A stretch of DNA of 64,000 nt from Pseudomonadota bacterium (lineage in GTDB: Bacteria > Desulfobacterota > Desulfobacteria > Desulfobacterales > Desulfobacteraceae): contig JAHJLV010000025.1 of the NCBI GenBank assembly GCA_018821535.1, positions 62,001-126,000 of the forward strand. The letters run 5' to 3'. How positions within the stretch are numbered: position 1 is the stretch's first letter; each line of letters starts with the position of its first letter. The notes below the pieces were generated by a model that was given only the letters and a program-made list of their open reading frames with translations, was not told the DNA's origin and made no database searches. A program made the translations under genes and the position numbers. Positions 54,621-64,000 of the stretch are shown here, piece after piece.

Positions 54621-56165
54621 ATGACACTTGATTTACCATCATTAGAAAGCTGGCTATGGGGTTCTGCTGACATCCTTCGTGGCAGTATCGATAGCAGTGA
54701 TTTTAAAAATTATATATTCGGTCTGTTATTCCTGAAACGTGCCAATGATGTGTTTGAGGAAGAGACAGAAAAACTTGTCCAGGAAGAAAACTGGGACAAA
54801 GAAGATGCCGAAGCCGACCCGGATTATCATAGATTTTTTCTGCCCGACAATGCCAGATGGCAAACCATCATAGAAAAGACAGAAAATATCGGTGAAGCCA
54901 TTGATGAAGCACTGGCATCCATTGAGGAAGAAAACACCAGCTTGGAAGGCGTTATGACGGCTGTCCATTTCGGGAATAAAGAGGTTTTAAGCGATTCGGT
55001 GCTCCAACGACTCCTGAACCATTTCAACAAGTATTCCCTGAAAAATAAGGACCTCTACACCCCGGATTTGCTGGGAGATGCCTATGAATACCTGATTAAA
55101 ATGTTTGCTGATGATGCAGGTAAAAAGGGCGGTGAATTTTACACGCCAAAAGGTGTTGTGCGTCTGATTGTTCAGTTGATAAAGCCAGAGCCGAAAAACA
55201 AGATTTATGACCCAACATGTGGATCAGGTGGTATGCTGGTTGAAAGTGCCAGATACATTATTGAACAAGGCGGTAAAAAAAGCGGATTGCTTGATGCCAG
55301 TTTATTTGGCCAAGAAAAAAATCTTGGAACTTGGGCCATCTGTAAAATCAATATGATTCTGCACAACTACATGGATGCCGACATCAAAAAGGGCTGTACC
55401 CTTGGCACTCCAAAACACGTTCAAAATGATGAGTTGATGATTTTTGACAGAGTTATTGCAAATCCACCGTTTTCCCAAAATAAATGGTGGGATGCTGTTG
55501 AAGTTGATTTGAAAGTTAAAGAAGATGGTAAAGAAATTGCCCCAAACTATGCAAAAGCCGTGTCAGACCCTTATGGCCGGTTCCAATATGGCATTCCTCC
55601 CCGTGGATATGCTGACTTGGCTTTCTTTCAACACATGGTAAGTGTTCTGAATCAAAATGGCAGAATGGGCATTGTTCTTCCCCATGGTGTTTTATTCCGT
55701 GGGGGCTCGGAAGGTAAAATTCGGGAAGGAGTTCTGAAAGATGATATTCTTGAAACGGTTGTTGGTTTACCTTCAAAACTTTTCTACAACACTGGAATTC
55801 CGGCTTCCATCTTGATTGTCAATAAATCAAAACCGGAACATCTGAAAAATAAAGTCATATTCATTGATGCGAGCCAGCATTTCAAAGAAGGAAAGAACCA
55901 GAACAGGCTGGAAGATGAACACGTCAAAAAGATTGTTGACGCCTATGATGCCGGAGAAGAAATTGACAAATACATGCGGGTCGTGGATATGGATGAAATC
56001 AAAGAGAATGATTTTAACCTGAACATAGCCCGGTACATTGACACCAGCGAAGAGGAAGAACCTGTTGATTTAGTGGCTACACTTGCCAGCATTAAAGCGA
56101 TTGAAGCAGAGGAAAAGGAAATCGATGCTAAACTGACCGGCTTTCTGAAAGAGTTTGGGTTGTAG
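54621..56165 (+). CDS. hsdM: type I restriction-modification methyltransferase HsdM
   Basis: This 514-residue N6-adenine methyltransferase has the SAM-binding motif DPTCGSGG (197-204) and catalytic NPPF (281-284), with the N-terminal helical HsdM domain (LFLKRANDVFEEE). It methylates the recognition site with HsdS and forms the modification part of the complex. The start ATG is 54621; its gene overlaps no other gene and is followed directly by hsdS. Confidence 0.95.
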   Translation: MTLDLPSLESWLWGSADILRGSIDSSDFKNYIFGLLFLKRANDVFEEETEKLVQEENWDKEDAEADPDYHRFFLPDNARWQTIIEKTENIGEAIDEALASIEEENTSLEGVMTAVHFGNKEVLSDSVLQRLLNHFNKYSLKNKDLYTPDLLGDAYEYLIKMFADDAGKKGGEFYTPKGVVRLIVQLIKPEPKNKIYDPTCGSGGMLVESARYIIEQGGKKSGLLDASLFGQEKNLGTWAICKINMILHNYMDADIKKGCTLGTPKHVQNDELMIFDRVIANPPFSQNKWWDAVEVDLKVKEDGKEIAPNYAKAVSDPYGRFQYGIPPRGYADLAFFQHMVSVLNQNGRMGIVLPHGVLFRGGSEGKIREGVLKDDILETVVGLPSKLFYNTGIPASILIVNKSKPEHLKNKVIFIDASQHFKEGKNQNRLEDEHVKKIVDAYDAGEEIDKYMRVVDMDEIKENDFNLNIARYIDTSEEEEPVDLVATLASIKAIEAEEKEIDAKLTGFLKEFGL

Positions 56166-56166
56166 C

Positions 56167-57432
56167 ATGGACCAGAAAACAGGTTATAAAAAGACAAAGA
56201 TTGGCTGGATACCCGAGGAGTGGAGTATTAAACGATACAAAGATGTGTTGAAAGAAATTGATAGACAGTATCTTTGGGATGATAATCTGGAATATCACTT
56301 AATAAGTGTTCGAAGGCGTAATGGAGGGTGCTTTTTCCGTGAATCTTTACTGGGACATCAGATAAAAACAAAAACACTTCGTCCGATTCAAAGAGATGAC
56401 TTTATTATATCAAAAATGCAGGTGGTGCACGGGGCGACCAGTGTCGTTCCAAGCAGTTTTGACGGGATGTTCGTTTCTTCGTCGTATTTAATTATGAATG
56501 CTTGTCCAATATTGAATATCCATTATATGAATTACTGGGCGCAACTGCCTAAATTCTATAACGATGTATTGATTTCAAGTCATGGCGTTCATATCGAGAA
56601 AATGACATTCAAACTTTCTTCTTTCAAGAAGCAATTGATGCCTCTCCCACCCCTTCCAGAACAACAAAAAATAGCATCCATCCTCACCACAGTAGATGAC
56701 AAACTCTCATCCATCGAAAATCAAATCCAGCAGACCGAACAGTTAAAAAAAGGCTTGATGGAAAAACTCCTGACAGAAGGGATTGGTCATACGGAGTTCA
56801 AGGATACGAAGATTGGGAAGATACCGAGGGAGTGGAGAATATCAAAATTTGAAGATGAAACACGCCTGATAACTTGCGGGGTAGCATCAACACCAAAATA
56901 TGTAGACCCTGAAAATGGGATTCCGTTTTTATCATCTCAAAATGTTAAAGATGGAAAAATGAAATTGGAAAAATATAGTTATATTTCAAAAGATTTTCAT
57001 AAAGAGCTTACAAAAAATAATAAACCCGAAAAAGGTGATATTCTTTATACAAGAGTAGGAGCCAATTTTGGAGAAGCTTGTGTTATTGATATAGACCTTG
57101 AATTTAGTGTATATGTCAGTCTCACGCTTATCAAAGTTAAAAATGAAAATGATTCTAATTTTGTTAAATATCTTCTCAATAGTCAATATTACAAGAAATT
57201 GGCAAAAAGAAGTGTGTTTCAAGGGGCAGGTGTTCCCAATTTGAACGTTAAAGTCGTTCGTAATTTTATCGTTGGATTCCCACCTTTCCCAGAACAAAAA
57301 CAAATAGCATCCATCCTATCTACAGTGGATGATAAAATAGAAACCCTAACGCAGAAGAAATCAGAGTACCAAACCCTCAAGAAGGGCCTAATGGCAGAAC
57401 TGTTGACAGGAAAAAGGCGTGTGAAAGTATAA
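56167..57432 (+). CDS. hsdS: type I restriction-modification specificity subunit HsdS
   Basis: This 421-residue protein has two target-recognition domains, each followed by a conserved helical spacer (PLPEQQKIASILTTVDDKL and PFPEQKQIASILSTVDDKI). The symmetric repeat is diagnostic of HsdS. It sets the DNA sequence specificity of the complex. ATG 56167 starts MDQKTGYKK immediately after the hsdM stop; the frame is open four codons earlier. The two recognition domains differ, so a bipartite asymmetric target is expected. Confidence 0.93.
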   Translation: MDQKTGYKKTKIGWIPEEWSIKRYKDVLKEIDRQYLWDDNLEYHLISVRRRNGGCFFRESLLGHQIKTKTLRPIQRDDFIISKMQVVHGATSVVPSSFDGMFVSSSYLIMNACPILNIHYMNYWAQLPKFYNDVLISSHGVHIEKMTFKLSSFKKQLMPLPPLPEQQKIASILTTVDDKLSSIENQIQQTEQLKKGLMEKLLTEGIGHTEFKDTKIGKIPREWRISKFEDETRLITCGVASTPKYVDPENGIPFLSSQNVKDGKMKLEKYSYISKDFHKELTKNNKPEKGDILYTRVGANFGEACVIDIDLEFSVYVSLTLIKVKNENDSNFVKYLLNSQYYKKLAKRSVFQGAGVPNLNVKVVRNFIVGFPPFPEQKQIASILSTVDDKIETLTQKKSEYQTLKKGLMAELLTGKRRVKV

Positions 57433-57452
57433 ACCAAAATCAGGGTGAAACC

Positions 57453-60400
57453 ATGACACCAATAACACCAGAATACCTTCAATCCGAGTTGCCAGCCATC
57501 CAGTTATTTGAAAAACTCGGTTATAAATACTTTGACGGTTCCAAACATGATGAACGAGAATCCATCAGTGAAGTCATCCTTGAAGACCGGCTTAAAAGTG
57601 CCATCAAAAAACTTAACCCCTGGCTTAACGAAAATAATGTCAAAAACGCTTTCAAAGAAATCACCTCTATCCTTTCCAGTTCCCTGATGGAAGCCAATGA
57701 ATTTATCCACAAACTCATTTCCACCCAGGAATACACGCCAAAACAAATCATAGACGGTAAAGAAACCTACCGGGGTGTGTCCTTCATTGATTTTGAAAAT
57801 ATCCAAAATAATGATTTCCTTGTGGTTAATCAGATGAAGTTCAGGGGAAAAGATATCAATTCCATACCCGACCTCGTTGTTTTTATCAATGGGATGCCTT
57901 TGGCTGTCATCGAATGTAAATCCTCAAAACTTCAAGGTGCTGAACAGGAAGCCATTTCAGACCTTATCAAATACCAGGAAAGAAGTGAAAAGCTTTTCAG
58001 ATATAATCAGGTTTGTGTCGGTGTCTATAAGGTCGGGGGCAGATATGGTGCCATAGGAGCCAAAGAAGGGCATTATCAGGTATATCGGTCAGAAGATACC
58101 AAACCCCTTGAAGCCCTGCTTGAAAAAGAACCCACAGCCCAGGATATTCTTTTATACAATCTGTTTGAGAAAGGGCGATTCCTGGATCTGATAAGAAACT
58201 TTATCATTTATCAGGTGTCAGAAGGTTCCAAGATTAAAATCCTTCCCAGATACCAGCAGATCCGAGCCACCAACAAAACCATTAAAAAACTTCAAACAGA
58301 AAATCAAGGCGGTGTTGTCTGGCATACCCAGGGAAGCGGTAAATCCATTACCATGGTTTATCTGGCAACCAAGTTGAGGCGGGAAGAAAGCGGGTTCAAA
58401 AATCCCACCATTATTATATTAACCGATCGTGTTGATTTAGATGACCAGATTTCAAACACATTTTCACGATCCGGGTTTCCAAATCCAATACAAGCCACAT
58501 CAGTCAGCCATCTTAAAAAACTTCTTCAAGACGACTACGGCAAAACCATTTTAACAACCCTTCATAAGTTTCAGGAGACCGATGATGACGGCAATATCGC
58601 CAAGGTTTCCAATGACCAGATTGAAGTGATATCTGAAAAAGAAAATTTATTTGTAATGATTGATGAAGCCCACCGGACCCAGTATGGATTCCTGGCAGGT
58701 TTTATGCGCAAAGCCCTTAAAAATGCCAAATTTATTGCCTTTACCGGCACTCCCATTGATACCGAAGAAAAATCCACCTTGGGCAAATTCTATGGCGGTA
58801 AATACCTGGACATTTACAATATCAGACAATCTGTTGCTGATGGCGCAACCTTGCCCATCCTCTATGAAGACGGCATTCCTGAACTTTATGTTGAAAAAGA
58901 ATTACTGGAAAAACAATTCAAATATTATTTTGACCAGGAGAGCAAGGAAAAACAGGCTAAACTCAAACAGGAAGCCACAAGCCTGAAAAAACAAATGACT
59001 GCCAAACAGCGCATTAAACGCATTGCTGAACACATCATCAACCATTACAAAACCAAAATTTATCCAGATGGATATAAGGGCATGGTGGTTTGCTATAATC
59101 GCCCATCAGCCATTGCTTATAAAAAAGCCTTTGATAAGCTTAAAGATGCCGGGAAACATGGATTTTCAAGCCGAGTTGTGATGAGTTTTTCACCCAAAAA
59201 AGATCCTACGGAATATTCTGAAATTGCCACCCCGGACATTGAAGTAAAACAAGCAATCGAAGATTTTAAATTGCCCTTTGGCAATGAGTCAGAATTTAAC
59301 AAAGCCGGAAAAAAACAATTTAACAATGATGCCCTGATGATTGTTTCCGACATGCTTTTAACCGGATACGATGTTCCCGTTGCCATGGTCATGTATCTGG
59401 ATAAACCCCTGAAAGCCCATAACCTGCTTCAAGCCATTGCTCGTGTGAACAGAACCAGAGGGTCCAAGCCTGCCGGGTTAATCGTGGATTACTGCGGAAT
59501 CACAGACCACCTTGTCAGTGCCATGGAAATCTTTGCCGGAGAATTGGAACCTGCCGATGTCATGGTTAGTATCAGTGAAGAAATCACCAAACTCCAGTTA
59601 AGGCATAACCGTCTGGTAGCCTTTTTTCAGCACTTGGGCATTGATAGGAAAAAACAAAGGCAGGATTACATTGATAAAGCGGTCCAACATATTGAACCGG
59701 TAGATATCAGAGATGATTTTAAGGAACTTCTGAAAAAATTCAATAAATCCTTGAATATCGTCCTCCCGGATGAATCAGCCCTTGAATACAAAGATGATTT
59801 CAGCCTTTACACTGAAATAAGACTTGTAGCCGGTAACACTTATATGGATAAATCTTTGCGTATATCCAAGGATGAAAGCAAAAAACTTCAAAGCCTTATT
59901 GATGAACATCTCCGGGCGAACGGGATTATTTCCTTGCTTGATGAGCCGGTATCCATCATTGATGTGGAAAAATTTCAAAAAGAAATAAACGATACCAAAA
60001 GCGGTAAATCAAAAGAATTAAAAATGTCCAACCGGCTCCGGCATAAAATCAAAGTTGAAATAGACAACAACCCGGATTTTTACCAACCGCTTGCCGATAA
60101 GCTGGAAGAGTTAATTGAGATGCGAAGGAAAAACCAGATTACCCAGGTTGAACTTTTCAAGGAGTTTGACCAGATTCAGCAGAAAATTGTTAATAAAAGC
60201 AAGGAAGCCGAAAGCATGGGCTTTAATTCTGATCGGGAATTTGCTGTGTTTAAAACCCTGGAAAAGAATATTTCTTATCCCCAGGCAATCACCAAAGAGA
60301 TTTTTTCTGCCGTTGAAGAAGAGGTGTCAATACTGGACTGGGAAACCAAAGGCGAAGTTACAAAGTCTATGCGGGTGAAAATCAAAGATGTTCTCCGGGG

Positions 60401-60467
60401 TAAAGTTAAGCCAAAAGATATTCAATCCATAACCGTTTCCCTTGTGGATCTGATAAAAAGGAATTAG
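57453..60467 (+). CDS. hsdR: type I restriction endonuclease subunit HsdR
   Basis: This 1004-residue ATP-dependent translocase-nuclease has an N-terminal PD-(D/E)XK nuclease (PDLVVFINGMPLAVIECKSS, catalytic Glu154 and Lys156). Helicase motifs follow: Walker A QGSGKS (Lys297), DEAH (404-407), and later QAIARVNRTR. It cuts unmethylated DNA far from the site after translocation. The gene lies 20 bases after hsdS and completes the system, so the element restricts incoming DNA. Confidence 0.95.
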   Translation: MTPITPEYLQSELPAIQLFEKLGYKYFDGSKHDERESISEVILEDRLKSAIKKLNPWLNENNVKNAFKEITSILSSSLMEANEFIHKLISTQEYTPKQIIDGKETYRGVSFIDFENIQNNDFLVVNQMKFRGKDINSIPDLVVFINGMPLAVIECKSSKLQGAEQEAISDLIKYQERSEKLFRYNQVCVGVYKVGGRYGAIGAKEGHYQVYRSEDTKPLEALLEKEPTAQDILLYNLFEKGRFLDLIRNFIIYQVSEGSKIKILPRYQQIRATNKTIKKLQTENQGGVVWHTQGSGKSITMVYLATKLRREESGFKNPTIIILTDRVDLDDQISNTFSRSGFPNPIQATSVSHLKKLLQDDYGKTILTTLHKFQETDDDGNIAKVSNDQIEVISEKENLFVMIDEAHRTQYGFLAGFMRKALKNAKFIAFTGTPIDTEEKSTLGKFYGGKYLDIYNIRQSVADGATLPILYEDGIPELYVEKELLEKQFKYYFDQESKEKQAKLKQEATSLKKQMTAKQRIKRIAEHIINHYKTKIYPDGYKGMVVCYNRPSAIAYKKAFDKLKDAGKHGFSSRVVMSFSPKKDPTEYSEIATPDIEVKQAIEDFKLPFGNESEFNKAGKKQFNNDALMIVSDMLLTGYDVPVAMVMYLDKPLKAHNLLQAIARVNRTRGSKPAGLIVDYCGITDHLVSAMEIFAGELEPADVMVSISEEITKLQLRHNRLVAFFQHLGIDRKKQRQDYIDKAVQHIEPVDIRDDFKELLKKFNKSLNIVLPDESALEYKDDFSLYTEIRLVAGNTYMDKSLRISKDESKKLQSLIDEHLRANGIISLLDEPVSIIDVEKFQKEINDTKSGKSKELKMSNRLRHKIKVEIDNNPDFYQPLADKLEELIEMRRKNQITQVELFKEFDQIQQKIVNKSKEAESMGFNSDREFAVFKTLEKNISYPQAITKEIFSAVEEEVSILDWETKGEVTKSMRVKIKDVLRGKVKPKDIQSITVSLVDLIKRN

Positions 60468-60469
60468 CA

Positions 60470-61165
60470 GTGCCAGCGGTAAAATACGGAACCCAGGAAA
60501 TTCAGTTTGAACATGTCGTTGATACGGCCTTAAAACACGCTTATATCACCGTTGATTTTTACGATGGGGTAATGCTTAAAAGTCCTTCAATCAGCGATAA
60601 AAAGGCCAAAGAAGCTGTATATAAGAAAGGGAAATGGATACTTGATAAGTTGAAACTGGTTGAACGGATTCCCCAGGGAAAAATCCAGACAGGCTCCCGG
60701 TTGCTCTACCTTGGCAGACGATATTATGTGGATGTTTCAAAAGAAGCCAGCATTAAAACTGCCAGTGTCCGTTTTAACCATTCCAAATTCTTCATCCGAG
60801 TAAATCCCGGCATTGCAGATACTGAATCAGTAATCCAGACGGCCCTTGAAGATTTCTGCCGGAAAAAAGCTGAAGTGAAAATTACCCCCCGGATAAAAAA
60901 ATGGAGTGAAATAATTGGTCTTGAACCTGCCAGTTTAAGATTTCGTAAATTATCAAAACGATGGGGAAGCTGTTCAAAAGCAAATGAAGTTATCATAAAT
61001 TTTGATGCGGTAAAACTGCCATTCACTTTGATTGATTATATTGTGGTGCATGAGTTGGTCCATATCAGGCATAAGCACCACTCGAAGGAGTTTTACCAGG
61101 AACTTGCCAAGTTTGTACCTGAATGGAAAAAGCTGGATGATAAATTGTGTGGGATGAGACTATAA
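60470..61165 (+). CDS. YgjP/SprT-like metallopeptidase (DUF45)
   Basis: This 231-residue protein has the zinc-metallopeptidase motif HELVH (194-198) followed by HIRHKHHSKEF and a WGSCSKANEVIINF stretch, typical of YgjP/DUF45. GTG 60470 lies two bases after the hsdR stop and follows AAAGGA, so it is the fourth gene of the restriction operon. Members are often encoded next to type I systems, for unknown reasons; it might process or control HsdR. Confidence 0.88.
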   Translation: MPAVKYGTQEIQFEHVVDTALKHAYITVDFYDGVMLKSPSISDKKAKEAVYKKGKWILDKLKLVERIPQGKIQTGSRLLYLGRRYYVDVSKEASIKTASVRFNHSKFFIRVNPGIADTESVIQTALEDFCRKKAEVKITPRIKKWSEIIGLEPASLRFRKLSKRWGSCSKANEVIINFDAVKLPFTLIDYIVVHELVHIRHKHHSKEFYQELAKFVPEWKKLDDKLCGMRL

Positions 61166-61178
61166 CGGTTTTCCTATT

Positions 61179-62174
61179 TTAGCCTATTTTCATTCTTAAT
61201 CCGTGTCGATAGCTTTCGTCATCTTTTATCATTTGTTTGACTAATGAAAAATCGTTGCTCTGGCAAAAAACATATTGTTCTGCAAAAGTGACTTGTAAAC
61301 TATTACAAAAACGGATGTTTTCAGAACTTGATTTCATTGGTATTCCTGTTTCATATGCTTCGGCGTGGTTATAGATTCTTGATGGTTGAGGAAGGCGAAA
61401 ATAAACTGTCTTATCTATTTTAGCAAATTGGGCAAAGTTATCCCTAAGGTTTATAGCTCCTTCTGCAATGGATGGGCAGGTCAATGCTAAAGTAAGGGTT
61501 GAAGATATGGGCAAGTGGATTTGAATACCCTTTACTGAGTATCCCAAATTGCCATAAGGCCCCATATCTATGTCGTTATGAAGGGCAACTGGATTATCAG
61601 AGATATAGAAAGGGTCTTTTTTATGACCTTGATAGAGTATCCAACTTTTTTTCAAAAGGACGGGAATAAGGTCTACCTGACTGATAATTTGATGTAGAAA
61701 AAGATTTTTTCGATCTTCTGATTCCTTTTCTCCTGTAAGTAGTTCAGATACTTGATACGGGGCGTATCCCATGGCCCTTGCCTTATTTACAAGAGAATCC
61801 ATCATTAAATTAATCGATTCCAATGCATGAAATGTCCTCGCTCTTTGCATAATTATAAAAATAGCTATGTTTTCACGGTCTTCTTTGGTCAATCCTACAA
61901 GGCTATTAGTTTTTATAATTTTTTTTATTGCTATTGCGGTTTGAGCTTCGTTTCTTTCTAAAATCGGTTCGAGACTTAACCTTTCTGGATGATTCTCAAC
62001 ATTATAGAAACTGTTTCTTGTTGTGGCATCTAAAACCGATTGTTGGTATACCCTGTCATTGTGTTTATCAAAGGTGAACAGTTTCTTTTTTCTTTTATTT
62101 TTACCAGCACCAAAGTTATTTAAAAGAAAGCGAGGTACGGTATGTTGCTTTTTTACATCTGTTGTCAGTTTCAT
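61179..62174 (-). CDS. DUF4238 protein
   Basis: This 331-residue protein begins KKQHTVPRFLLNNF, the DUF4238 signature, and has the following FTFDKHNDRVYQQSV and a long helical body. DUF4238 proteins occur in defence islands and mobile elements and are of unknown function. It converges on the YgjP gene (13 bases between stops). Confidence 0.85.
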   Translation of the reverse strand: MKLTTDVKKQHTVPRFLLNNFGAGKNKRKKKLFTFDKHNDRVYQQSVLDATTRNSFYNVENHPERLSLEPILERNEAQTAIAIKKIIKTNSLVGLTKEDRENIAIFIIMQRARTFHALESINLMMDSLVNKARAMGYAPYQVSELLTGEKESEDRKNLFLHQIISQVDLIPVLLKKSWILYQGHKKDPFYISDNPVALHNDIDMGPYGNLGYSVKGIQIHLPISSTLTLALTCPSIAEGAINLRDNFAQFAKIDKTVYFRLPQPSRIYNHAEAYETGIPMKSSSENIRFCNSLQVTFAEQYVFCQSNDFSLVKQMIKDDESYRHGLRMKIG

Positions 62175-62402
62175 CTGTAATTTTAGATATTTCTCCCAAG
62201 TGTTGGCAGTAGCTGAATCCCCATATCATCCTTATATGCCAGTTTCCATTTTATTTTCGGATTATCCGTGTATGTTTTCATACAACGCTGAAAAAAATGA
62301 GAAGCATTTTAAAAAATGCATTTAATCATCCTCCCAAACAACTTTACCATTCTCATCAAAAATTGGACGACCATCCAGGCCTCTTTTGGGTTGTTTGATT
62401 AC
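62175..62402 (-). other. intergenic region holding an in-frame extension
   Basis: The 62322-62402 part reads, in the frame of the next gene beyond its TGA, as a 26-residue protein-like tail (VIKQPKRGLDGRPIFDENGK and a short acidic end) to TAA. No other gene seen here. Confidence 0.4.
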
Positions 62403-64000
62403 TCAGGGCCTGGCCATTTTGGTTTTGCTTTTCTTTAATTTTTTATCTTTGCTCGGATTTTCTTTAAATTTAATAACAGTGTTAAAATCGGTTAAAACAT
62501 CAAGGTATTTTTTCACATATCTATCGCACTTATATGATTCATCGGCATAATTCATTCGCGAGACCTCAAATATCTTGCATTGTTCAAGCATTTTACTTTG
62601 CATTTTCTTAAGCTTATCAACTCTTATTTTGTTTAATTCTTTCAGTTTAAACTGTTCAGAGTATTTTTCAGAAAATAATTCATCGGGTTCATTAATAACG
62701 GAATACATGCTTTTCTCTTTGTTGGGTTGTTTTTTGCTTTCAGTTATTAATTCTTTTAATTTTCTAACCGACAATTCTTTTTCAAGAATTTGACCGATAA
62801 AAGCCTTTTTTATTTCGATATCCTTTATCCGAAGCAGGCAAACTTTGTGACTCAAAAGTAAGTTTCTATACGTGTAGAAATCATTTTTTAATTTATTTTT
62901 CATGTCCTGCCATTGAACAATCAGGTCTACAGCATTGTATATCCATGCCTGTGATGGTGCTTTTGAACCCGAATTTTCATTAAGTTTTTTACATAGTTGA
63001 TGAAGGGATGTTTTTCTTGGAGAGTTGTTACTCCGTGCGTTTTCAATCACTGCTGGGTCAAGGACCAAATTTTCATCGTATTTCAGGTCTTCAACGGCTT
63101 CTTCCCCAGCATAGAACGTCCTGACAATATACTGTCCAGCCTCCATCAGGGCTTGCTCATAATTTTTTGAAAAGATATTGGAGAGTTTTTGATAAGCCTT
63201 TTCAATCAGCGGGTCATAACCATGGCCACCGACATCAATGGCATCTTTAATTTCTTCTGGGTCAGTAATTTTTTCAGGGACCTGCGCTTTATCAGCACGT
63301 TGATTTTTTTTATCGGTGGGCTCTATAGTTTTTTCGACAGGGATATTCTCTTTTGAGGGAATGAGGGCTGAAATGGCATTAATAAAATTCCGAGCGGTAG
63401 ATTTTAAAATTTCATCATTATCACGGCATCCAATCATTCTGAATTCCAGTTGAAATGATTGAACTTTTAAATCTTTATATTCTCCAGAGCGAAACATTTG
63501 ATTCAGATTGTTTTTATCCCAGCCACAATAACTAAAAATACCGGCATCAACATCAACAACCTTGTCCGGGTTAGCCAGAACAGCATTTAATTCACTTCCA
63601 TTTAGGGCATTGATTAAAATATCCTTTGTTTTTTGTTCGGCAGTGTGCCTGTTTTTTATAGTCTTTTGCCCCCACCCGACAAGCACTTTTACATCCTTGG
63701 GATTAACACCAGCATTATCAGGAATATCCCCTTCAAGCCTTAAATCGTCTGCTCCATGAATCCAAAAAATCAAAGCATTGCCATATTGTTCAACAATTTT
63801 ATTTTTGTAATCCAGCAGAGGGGTAAGGAATTCATTTTTAAGATGCAGAAGGATTTGTGGCAATTCATTAAGATTGATTCTCTTATTTTGTTTGCTTTCA
63901 GGGTTGTCATCGTCTGGTTTTCGATACGATTCATTGATAAGGGCATAGGAACCGCTTTGTTCAGCAATTAATCGGACCAGTTTTCCTGTGTTTTTATCGT
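62403..64000 (-). CDS. large hypothetical protein (5' partial)
   Basis: The minus-strand frame is open to the window edge, so the start is beyond 64000; visible part ~532 residues. A TTG at 63863 is only an internal codon. N-terminal part includes LVRLIAEQSGSYALINESYR and NALIFWIHGADDLRLEG; the C-terminal third is lysine-rich and helical. The middle contains a hydrophilic linker. It may be part of a larger element protein; no family recognised. It ends at a TGA followed by an in-frame 26-codon tail (see findings). Confidence 0.6.
   Translation of the reverse strand, partial: DKNTGKLVRLIAEQSGSYALINESYRKPDDDNPESKQNKRINLNELPQILLHLKNEFLTPLLDYKNKIVEQYGNALIFWIHGADDLRLEGDIPDNAGVNPKDVKVLVGWGQKTIKNRHTAEQKTKDILINALNGSELNAVLANPDKVVDVDAGIFSYCGWDKNNLNQMFRSGEYKDLKVQSFQLEFRMIGCRDNDEILKSTARNFINAISALIPSKENIPVEKTIEPTDKKNQRADKAQVPEKITDPEEIKDAIDVGGHGYDPLIEKAYQKLSNIFSKNYEQALMEAGQYIVRTFYAGEEAVEDLKYDENLVLDPAVIENARSNNSPRKTSLHQLCKKLNENSGSKAPSQAWIYNAVDLIVQWQDMKNKLKNDFYTYRNLLLSHKVCLLRIKDIEIKKAFIGQILEKELSVRKLKELITESKKQPNKEKSMYSVINEPDELFSEKYSEQFKLKELNKIRVDKLKKMQSKMLEQCKIFEVSRMNYADESYKCDRYVKKYLDVLTDFNTVIKFKENPSKDKKLKKSKTKMARP

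Noticed and set aside
54467..54673. 68-codon minus-strand frame between the HNH gene and hsdM
   Set aside because: It overlaps the start of hsdM and fills the divergent promoter gap. Some protein-like residues are present, but the overlap makes it doubtful.
62322..62405. Selenocysteine codon at the TGA
   Set aside because: No clear SECIS hairpin just after the TGA and no family evidence; kept only as one explanation in the findings.

Overview
The window reads as chromosome of an anaerobic, Gram-negative, sulfate-reducer-like bacterium of the Desulfobacterales type. This is inferred from gene content: respiratory NrfHA, a class I hybrid-cluster protein, SelB, oxygen-independent HemW, Kdo/Kdo8N sugar genes and large Cache/PAS hybrid kinases. 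No rRNA is present, so genus is not assignable.

Core part (1-34.4 kb). 1-3896: end of mrpA plus mrpBCDEFG, a multisubunit Na+/H+ antiporter operon with overlapping genes. 4077-10445: a candidate sigma-54 promoter and three envelope genes (beta-barrel protein, secreted NTF2-like protein, 1123-residue periplasmic coiled-coil protein) with no function I can name. 10644-12616: nrfHA, ammonifying nitrite reductase. 12670-17960 (minus): methyltransferase, glycosyltransferase, kdsB, kdnB, kdnA; the last three make CMP-Kdo8N for lipopolysaccharide. 18184-20506: radical SAM protein and hemW; then selB, a small membrane protein, a higBA toxin-antitoxin pair, tRNA-His, an exported cyclophilin-FKBP fusion and a zinc-ribbon protein. 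25100-34205: two hybrid sensor kinases flank an FNR-type site and a three-gene hcp operon.

Mobile part (34.3 kb to the end). A tRNA-Arg(TCG) is followed by a tyrosine integrase pointing at it, and composition becomes AT-rich. This looks like an integrated element whose far end is outside the window. It carries two integrases, a DUF4375 protein, a candidate structured RNA with a pseudoknot (37253-37580, minus), an RHH-type regulator with its own operator, an HU-like protein and several very small genes. It also carries a two-gene CBASS-like system (CD-NTase plus 4TM effector) and a GmrSD-like DUF262/DUF1524 restriction protein. A minus-strand maintenance cluster follows (family-A-polymerase-like protein, MerR, HIRAN, ArdC, RadC, DUF2958, probable annealing protein), then an HNH protein, a complete type I restriction-modification operon with a YgjP metallopeptidase, DUF4238, and a large unknown protein running off the right edge.

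How it fits together: the core covers ion homeostasis, nitrite/NO defence and envelope sugar modification. The element combines self-maintenance, anti-restriction and at least three anti-phage modules. The least explained parts are the 37.3-37.6 kb RNA, the polymerase-like protein at 46.2-48.0 kb, the sigma-54 envelope operon and the FNR-driven hcp operon.
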